The notes beneath the pieces were generated by a model. It was not told where the DNA came from. It worked only from the letters and a program-made list of their open reading frames with translations, and ran no database searches. The position numbers and the translations under genes are program-made. Source: Brachionus koreanus (Eukaryota > Rotifera > Eurotatoria > Ploima > Brachionidae). From it: a stretch of DNA of 64,000 bases. Numbering within the stretch: the stretch's first letter is position 1; each line of letters opens with the position of its first letter. The stretch is taken from positions 2,914,942 to 2,978,941 of the forward strand of contig PJRA01000313.1 in NCBI GenBank assembly GCA_016987375.1, read 5' to 3'. Below are positions 57,696 to 64,000 of the stretch, one piece after another.

Positions 57696-60025
57696 ATCTA
57701 AACAAAATAACTATTTAAATGCCTAGCACAAAATTTGTTTGACTGAATCAAATTTTAAACTAAATTTTTATCATGACTCGCTTTGATGTTAATGTAAGTA
57801 TTAAAAAAATCATAGTTGGGGTTCACAATTTTATTTCGAAAAATTATTTTTTGGTTTATTTTTCAAGAATTTTGACTAAATTAATTTAACTTTTATATTT
57901 GATTTTAGTTTTAATTTTCAAGTTTTTTCATCAAATAATTGATTCAAAATTTTAAATTAAATAAAATATCTTTTTTATTTAATTATCAATTTAACTTTTT
58001 TTTAGAATTATATATAGTTAAAATAATTTCAAGAAATTAAGACAATTGTTACAATTGATAGCAAGAGAATTTCATGAATAAGCCTTCCTGTTTGCTTTTT
58101 AGAAAAATTCCAGGCGCTTAATATCACCGTAAGATGTATTGAATTTTAAAAAGCGTGTAAATAAGATTAATTTTTATTTTTAAATCTTTTTTGTTAAACT
58201 AAAGCTAAAATATATATAGAAAGAGGAGATTTAGATCCAGGGTTACATGGGTGCTACAATTTAGAAAAAAAAAAAAACATTGATTAATTTTTATTCTTCT
58301 TTAACTAAATTTCTTATTGCAAAAATCTAAAAAAAACTTTAAACTTCAGCTTCTATTAAACTAGCAGTTCTATTAAATAATTTATTTAGAATTTGTCTCT
58401 CAGATATGGATAAGTTGAAGTAATTATTTACAATCTGTGACAAACCAATTAAGCTATGTTTTGAAAGGCAAAATTTTGGAAAGATAAGATTCCTACTGGT
58501 GATGTTGGTTTAGCTTGGTTAGCTGGTTAGCCAATTTAGGTCAACCAATTTTTGGTAAACCAGTTTTTGGCTAATCAGTTTTTGGTTAACCAATTTTTAG
58601 TAAACCAAAGTCGACTATTTTCGATCAAATTTTTACCTAAAATTAATTATCTAAACAAATTTTGAAATTTTTTAAATTTTGAGATCAAAATTTTAATATA
58701 GAATTAAAATAAAATTTAAAGACTTTAATTTTTAAACAAAAAAAATTAATTCTTTCATTAATTTTAATTGATTTTGATCCTAAACCATTTATCATAGATC
58801 CTTTTTTTTTTCAAAAATTTGAATATTTAATTTTCAGAATATACACAACCACATTAAATTTTTTACATTAAGAATCTTTTTAAAGCCCTAATAAATGTGT
58901 ATATTTTTAGCGTATAGAAGAGAATGCTAAAAATCACTGGTATCTCAGTAGAATAATAAAAAAAATTTTCAACATCTAAAGGGTAAATGCGGGTATCGAA
59001 GAAATATGCATCAGAAAAATTTATAAACTGCTCGCCGATCTCTTTATCGCAGGAGAATTAGAATATTCACCGCTCTAACTCTTTATTCTGATTTAAAACA
59101 GAAAAAAAAACGAGAAAAGCATTTTTTTTGCTACTATCATGTTTAATCATATAAGCTAAGCTTATTAATACTAACAAGCTATTCAAATTATAAGTATAAA
59201 TATAAATAAAGCCTAGGTAAGCGTTTTATTTTGTTGGTGGAATTATTCAAATATGACAAAAATCTGAATTTATTTATCTATTTGCTTCCTGTACCGAGCT
59301 AATGCTCCTTCAGATTAAAAAAATTAAATAAAAAATCAAAATAGAGTTAAATCAAATATAATTTAATTAAATTATTAAGATGAATAATTTGATGAACAAT
59401 TGATTTTCAATGTCTTGGGCCATGGTAACGCGTATAAAAAATAAATAAGGAAATTAATTAATTAATAAAGATCAGATTAAAAAAGAAATCTTTCATTTTT
59501 TTAAAATTCATTAAAAAATTTTATCGATTCAAAATTTTTGATTTTTAACTCGATGAATGTTTCTTAAAGAAAAAATTGACACCCTTTTAACAAAATAAAA
59601 CAATATATTTTCAATTTTTTTTACTTTCTAGTTGCTTTGTAGAAGTATTGTAATTAAGAAATTTTCTAGCAAAAATTCATATTTGATTACGGATACTCAA
59701 CTGCTCTAATTACTTGTTTTTTATTTTTTAAATTGTTAAAATTTTTAAAAAGTTACTTTTTTCAGATAATTTAATTCCAAAAGAAAATAATTAAAAAAAA
59801 ACCTATTGACCTTGATAACAAATAGTCGACCAAGAATTTTATTCAAAAAAAGCAAACACATTCTTATTCGAATTAAAAAGTTAATCATCATTTGCACTCT
59901 TCCAAAATTTTAAAGAAATCTAGTCAAATTATTTTATATTTATTTTGTAATTTCATTTTTTATATTAACATCAAAAAATTTAAAAATAAATATTTTCAAC
60001 TCATAAATTGCATATTTTTAAAAAT
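57696..60025. other. intergenic region with degenerate tandem repeats
   Basis: 2.3 kb of noncoding AT-rich DNA. It contains a GATGTTGGTT-related repeat with tandem AACCARTTTTTGGT units at 58501-58607 (listed). No gene was recognised. Confidence 0.4.
58501..58607. repeat. degenerate tandem repeat, AACCARTTTTTGGT units
   Basis: Begins gatgttggttt as at 1718, then runs through about four imperfect copies of a 17-nt unit (caaccaatttttggtaa, accagtttttggctaat, cagtttttggttaac, caatttttagtaaac). Each unit is itself near-palindromic (AACCA..TGGTT). It looks like a decayed palindromic repeat family. Confidence 0.5.
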
Positions 60026-61451
60026 ATGGTAAACTAAATTAATAAAATTAGAATTTTGATTTATTTTTTGAATAAGGATTATGAAGAATTCATAAATTTT
60101 CGTTCAAGATTTTATTTTTTATGCGGAAGAGAATTTTTCTTAAAAGAATTAGGTATTAAGTCTGACAAAGAGCGTCCTATACCACAAAACCACGTTGTTT
60201 TATGCAATATGTTTAAAAGTAATAATTTCAATTTAAATATTCAATATTTTAATGAATTTTTAGAACGAGGAGCCAAAGTTCCAGATTTCTACGGCTATTA
60301 TAATTTGTGGAGATCGTGTAATGAAAATGTCTTTGTTGAATATAATCACTACGAGAAAAAATTCCTTTTTTTGAAAAAATTCAGAGATTATATAAAAAAT
60401 GACGAACTGTACGATTTTGTCAACTACAAAATTAGCTCAAGCGATGGAACTTCACAAAGATTTGGAAAATCAGTTAAATTCTTTAAATATCTTTGTGCCT
60501 TAACATTTGCAAAAAAAAGTGAAAAATGTGTAGAAATTGATGAAATTTTAGAACAGATAGAGAGTATATTTTTTAAATTATGTTTAAAGTTAAAAATTTT
60601 ATTAAAAACCTTATTTTGATTTAAAGATGAAAAGTTGAAAATACCATCGTTTGATATTTGGAATAGAAATATATGCAAAGTTGTTTGGAATGAAGATTTT
60701 AATTGTCTTAAATTAGAGAAATGTAGTAATTTTTTTCTTTCTTAACTAGAGTTGTTTAAGAGACTTTAAGATGATAATTTTTTCTGACTTTTACACAAGT
60801 CTGTTCTAAATAATAATAAACTTTATTGAGTTTAAACAAATCACTAGTTATTGAAAAAATTTCAATATCATTTTAAAATGAGCAAAATATTTTCTAGGTT
60901 ATTCTTCGGGATTCTGTAAAAAAAGGAACAGAAAAGAATCATTTGAAAGAAAAGAAGTACTAGTAAACCGATGCATTAAAAAGAAATAATTTTTTCCTTT
61001 TAATCAAGTCCCCTAGGACATCAATTGGAAGAAATATTTGTAAAAAAATTAGAAGTACATCAAGCAGAGAATTAAATAGCTCACCAAATAGCTCTTTTAA
61101 TGAAATAAAGAATGATAATTCCAACTCTGATTCAGACTTTGACAATTATGTGCATCCAGAAGACATATTATGGGACTACGAGGCCATTTTGAATGAACGA
61201 ACCAAAGATGGTAAGATTCAATTTTTGGTAAAATGGAAAGATTTTGGTCCATATAAATTTGAACCGTGAGTAACTAATTTTTACTTTTGAAGATATTTTT
61301 GATTAAATTTTTAAGTTCTTGGGAAAACGAATCAATGGTTAATTGCGTATTTAGCCGAAAAAGAAGAGAACCGGTAAAAAAATTTCACCATATAGATGAA
61401 ATAGACAAGCCAGAAGATGTAATTGAATATTTCAATAAAATGAAATATTGA
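60026..61451 (+). CDS. chromodomain protein with unrecognised N-terminal region
   Basis: Six exons: 60026-60028 (the ATG alone), 60077-60563, 60627-60722, 60898-60956, 61009-61265 and 61316-61451, about 345 aa. The ATG is followed at once by a GT donor, and the 48-nt intron restores the open frame; this start is the best available but unusual. The C-terminus holds a chromodomain: LWDYEAILNERTKDGKIQFL then VKWKDFGPYKFEPSWENES and a basic end. Aromatic residues (Tyr in WDYEA, Trp of VKW, Phe/Trp in KFEPSW) could build a methyl-lysine cage. The N-terminal 200 residues are Phe/Tyr/Lys-rich (RFYFLCGREFFLKELGI, GYYNLWRSC) and unrecognised. A Ser/Asn-rich linker joins the parts. Chromodomains read H3K9me/K27me or RNA; the specific ligand is unknown. 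Confidence 0.72.
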
Positions 61452-61793
61452 GTAATAAGCCATATTTTAAAATAAATCTTTATTTTAAAAATAATTAGGA
61501 TAATTTTTTAAGTTAATAATTTTGTTTTGATTTCTTAGATTAAAACAAGTTTTAGTTGATAAAAGACAAACCGTTTTTAGAAAAACTATTTATATAGAAT
61601 TGCTCTACAGTTAACCTGTTGTAGCTTATTATTATTAGAATTAAATACTTGTAATAAAATTTTTAGATTTCTTTTTTTAATAAAGTTTACGTAATGAACA
61701 TTTTTCTCGTATTTTTTTTTTTTAATTAGAAGCTTTAATTTTGAAAATATCGACATTTAAAAAAGAATATATTTTTAAAATTCATTTATTTAG
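61452..61793. other. short convergent intergenic region
   Basis: 342 bp between the converging chromodomain and NMNAT stop codons. It is AT-rich with poly(A)-signal-like hexamers on both strands and nothing else. Confidence 0.4.
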
Positions 61794-62692
61794 TTAGAAT
61801 TTATTTATGTAAAGATTTTTCTCCGTGATAAAATCACAGACTTCATCAGGAATTAAATACTTGACGCTTTCATTTCTAGAAATGGCTCGTCTTAAAATAG
61901 AAATTACCAAACAAATATATTTAAATTTAAAAATAATGAAAAAACCTTATTTTTGTTGAACTAATATCATTCAATATCCAGTCATTAATCAAATGAAAAT
62001 TGCTCTAGAATTTATATAAAATATTATATCTGTTAATTGAGCACAGTTTTTTTACCTTATGTTTATATAAAAAATCGTTTTCATAAATTATTTTTTCTGG
62101 TCCTGAACCCATTCTATTAATAATTGCTAGACCAAATTGAGAAAATATTTCTTCCATCTAAAAATAAAACAAAAAAGTTATTTAATCCAACTAAAATTAA
62201 ATTAATTGAAGAAATATATAAAAATACATGATCTGCTTTCCAAAGGTTCGGAATCAAAAAAGTTTCAACCAAATCCCCGCCACATAAAAGCATTAATTGG
62301 ACACTATTTCCAAATTGATGTTGAGCATTTTTTTTATGATACGTTAGGACCTCTAAAGTCGGTGTCCATTCAGGTTTTTTTGACTCCCACTCACTCAATT
62401 CTAACCAATTATTACTTTTAATTCCAAGTCTCACCATTTCACACCGTGTTTGTGCGTCAACAAGTCCTTTTTTCTTATAGGCATCACTCACAGGCGATAT
62501 TATGCCTTTTAAAACTTGGTATTTTCCATTTGAGTTGAAATAATTCTTTGCTATTTCTTTAAAATTCAAAAATTTTGAGAATATAATTAAAAAAGAAAAA
62601 TAATTAAATTTACCAAACATTCTTAAATGCATATTTGTAACAGGATTAAATGAGCCACAAAGCAACAAAACAAGAGGAATTTTTTGAGCCAT
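61794..62692 (-). CDS. NMNAT: nicotinamide-mononucleotide adenylyltransferase
   Basis: Five exons: 62692-62614, 62556-62228, 62157-62056, 62004-61946 and 61890-61794, about 221 aa. The nucleotidyltransferase signature is GSFNPVTNMHLRMF near the N-terminus, and ISSTKIRRA near the C-terminus is the SxTxxR phosphate-binding motif. GIISPVSDAYKKKGL, WESKKPEWTPTLEVL, LLCGGDLVETFLIPNLWK and VKYLIPDEVCDFI match animal NMNATs. The enzyme makes NAD+ from NMN and ATP. It lacks the long central insert with the nuclear signal of NMNAT1 and is short like NMNAT3, so localisation is open. The orthologue among NMNAT1-3 is not assigned. Confidence 0.93.
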
Positions 62693-63846
62693 TTTTAAAG
62701 ATCTAAGTGCCAGATTTTGACAATTTTCACTATATCAAACAAAATATTTATTTTTGTTAAATTTTGAAATTATTTCAAGAATTTAATTTAGCATATACAT
62801 ATAGAATTAACAAGTTTTTTTCATAATTTATTTGAGCATCCGGAAATAAACCGAAATTTATTTTTTTTGCTATCTGTTCTAAAAAAGAAGTATTATAATA
62901 TAAAAAATAACTTTTAAAGCTTTTGTCTCTAATTATTAATTACAAAATTTAATCAAAAGAAATTTAGGTTTTGTGAAATTCAAATTCAAATACAAAAATT
63001 CTTCCTCTTTTGATTAATATAAATTTAATAAAATAAAATATTTTTTAAAAATATGCTGCAATAAAGTGCAACATACTATGTTGCACCTTAACAGGATTAA
63101 AAAAATGTTTTTTCTCACATAAAATAAAGACAAAAAATAAAACACCAATTGGATTCAAACAAATTATTAATTTAATTCTAAAAAAAAAAGAAAATTTAAT
63201 TTTTATTTCAGATAAAAAAGGTGCAACAAAGTATGTTGCGTTTTGTTTGTGTATATTTTTTATTTATATTATATTTAACTAAATATTTTAAATTATCAAA
63301 AAATAAATAATTTTTGTTTGATTTGTATTTGAATTTCTTAATTTCAGGAATTAATTATTTAGAGACAATGAATATTTATTAAATTATTAAAAAATACTAA
63401 TAAGAATAAAATTATCATGAATTTATTAAAATTTAATTTTTTTAATATTAACAACATTATTTTTTCCTTTATAAATTTGAATAAATTAAATTTATCCTAT
63501 GAATACTTAAAATAATTCCATAATTGTAAATAATTTCTAGTTAGCAAAAATGCTTTAACTAATAAAAATATTCCGACAAAAGATGGTGTCACTCTCGGCT
63601 TTATTAGTCAGTCCAACATGTATTTATTATATTAATCTTGATTTTATCTAACAAGAAATGGAGCTTCACTGCTAAAACTCTGATATGATCTTTATTAAAT
63701 TTTCTTAAATTAAAAACTATTAACCATGACTATTGAAGTATTTATTCGTAATTTTAAACAAAATTATATTTAATAAAAAATAATAACAAAATATACAAAT
63801 CTAAATCAGCTTTTAAAAAATAAAATAAAATAAAAACTGACAAAAA
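62693..63846. other. intergenic region with palindromic element
   Basis: 1.15 kb. It contains the TGCAACATA inverted-repeat element at 63066-63241 (listed). Otherwise AT-rich with no gene. Confidence 0.4.
63066..63241. mobile_element. MITE-like element with self-palindromic terminal repeats
   Basis: The left end GTGCAACATACTATGTTGCAC is itself a perfect palindrome with a one-base centre. The right end GTGCAACAAAGTATGTTGCG is an inverted copy with two changes. The two bound about 175 bp of AT-rich noncoding DNA, with CACCTT/AAGGTG continuing inward at both ends. Confidence 0.55.
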
Positions 63847-64000
63847 TTAAAGACCAAATCGTCTACGCGGCGTCGGAGTCATAGCTTCTTTTTTTAAATC
63901 GTCATTATTAGCTCTACCAGGTGTAATAATATGTGTGCGTTTACTTGGTACAAAAGACATTTCTTTTTCTCTTTCTTTTTGCTCAATTTTTTCTTGAGCC
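63847..64000 (-). CDS. 3' end of an unrecognised gene, runs off the window
   Basis: The minus-strand open frame enters from the right edge with no stop and ends at 63847. The readable 50 residues are a charged helix (AQEKIEQKEREKEMSF) followed by PSKRTHIITPGRAN and the end MTPTPRRRFGL. SPSK and TPxPRR stretches look like proline-directed kinase sites, as in mitotic or nuclear proteins. Codon balance (CCG ACG CCG CGT) is more GC-rich than the flank, supporting real coding. The family is not recognised from the tail alone. Confidence 0.6.
   Translation of the reverse strand, partial: AQEKIEQKEREKEMSFVPSKRTHIITPGRANNDDLKKEAMTPTPRRRFGL

Noticed and set aside
1..64000. CRISPR array, bacterial operon or integrated virus
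   Set aside because: No regularly spaced direct repeats, no ribosome-binding-site-led gene strings and no viral hallmark genes; spliced metazoan genes run throughout.

Overview
The window is strongly AT-rich nuclear DNA from a metazoan. It carries at least 20 spliced or single-exon protein genes whose products match animal families: vasa/DDX4, NOMO, STARD7, SPEF1, WDR31, ANKRD45, a DRAK/STK17 kinase, a PPP1R3-type glycogen-targeting subunit and mitochondrial MRPL45. Introns are mostly about 45-65 nt with GT..AG ends, a few are longer, and intergenic DNA is AT-rich with small palindromic elements. A compact-genome invertebrate fits. The ABCH-type transporter and the composition make a monogonont rotifer a reasonable guess, but the species cannot be fixed from sequence alone. 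I saw no bacterial-type operons, CRISPR arrays, rRNA or convincing tRNA.

Layout. 0.4-0.9 kb: a small two-exon gene whose 133-aa product contains the histone H3 tail peptide KQTARK three times. 2.1-3.2 kb: an RNF4-like SUMO-targeted ubiquitin ligase. 4-6.2 kb: SURF6 and an unrecognised secreted protein. 6.5-8.6 kb: WDR31. 8.6-11.4 kb, minus strand: MRPL45 and MAK16. 11.8-12.8 kb: ANKRD45. 14.1-16.7 kb: a Tc1/paired-type HTH exon, a 745-nt assembly gap, then two BEN domains. 18.2-25.6 kb, minus strand: vasa, STARD7 and RFC2. 25.8-27.7 kb: PPOX, tail-to-tail with SPEF1. 30.4-32.0 kb, minus: DRAK-like kinase. 32-37.6 kb: gene-poor. 37.6-41.4 kb: RECQL4. 43.7-44.5 kb: triple-LIM protein. 46.2-49.7 kb: ABCH half transporter. 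50.1-51.6 kb: CBM21 PP1 subunit. 53.7-57.7 kb, minus: NOMO. 60.0-61.5 kb: chromodomain protein. 61.8-62.7 kb, minus: NMNAT. The right edge holds the 3' end of a further minus-strand gene.

Most neighbours are unrelated housekeeping genes, so no pathway cluster is claimed. Ribosome biogenesis (SURF6, MAK16), genome maintenance (RFC2, RECQL4), germline (vasa) and cilium-related genes (SPEF1, ANKRD45, WDR31) recur, as expected by chance in compact animal DNA.

The most unusual signal is the triple H3-tail mimic at the left end. Its three motifs use different synonymous codons, so the peptide itself appears conserved. Other items of note are the paired-HTH/BEN locus, a DRAK-like kinase with DFS in place of DFG, a chromodomain protein with an unrecognised N-terminal region and a first coding exon that is only the ATG, and several inverted-repeat elements, one of them nested in an older dispersed repeat with an 11-bp flanking duplication. 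All exon structures were assembled by hand from reading frame, GT/AG sites and phase; none is backed by transcript data.
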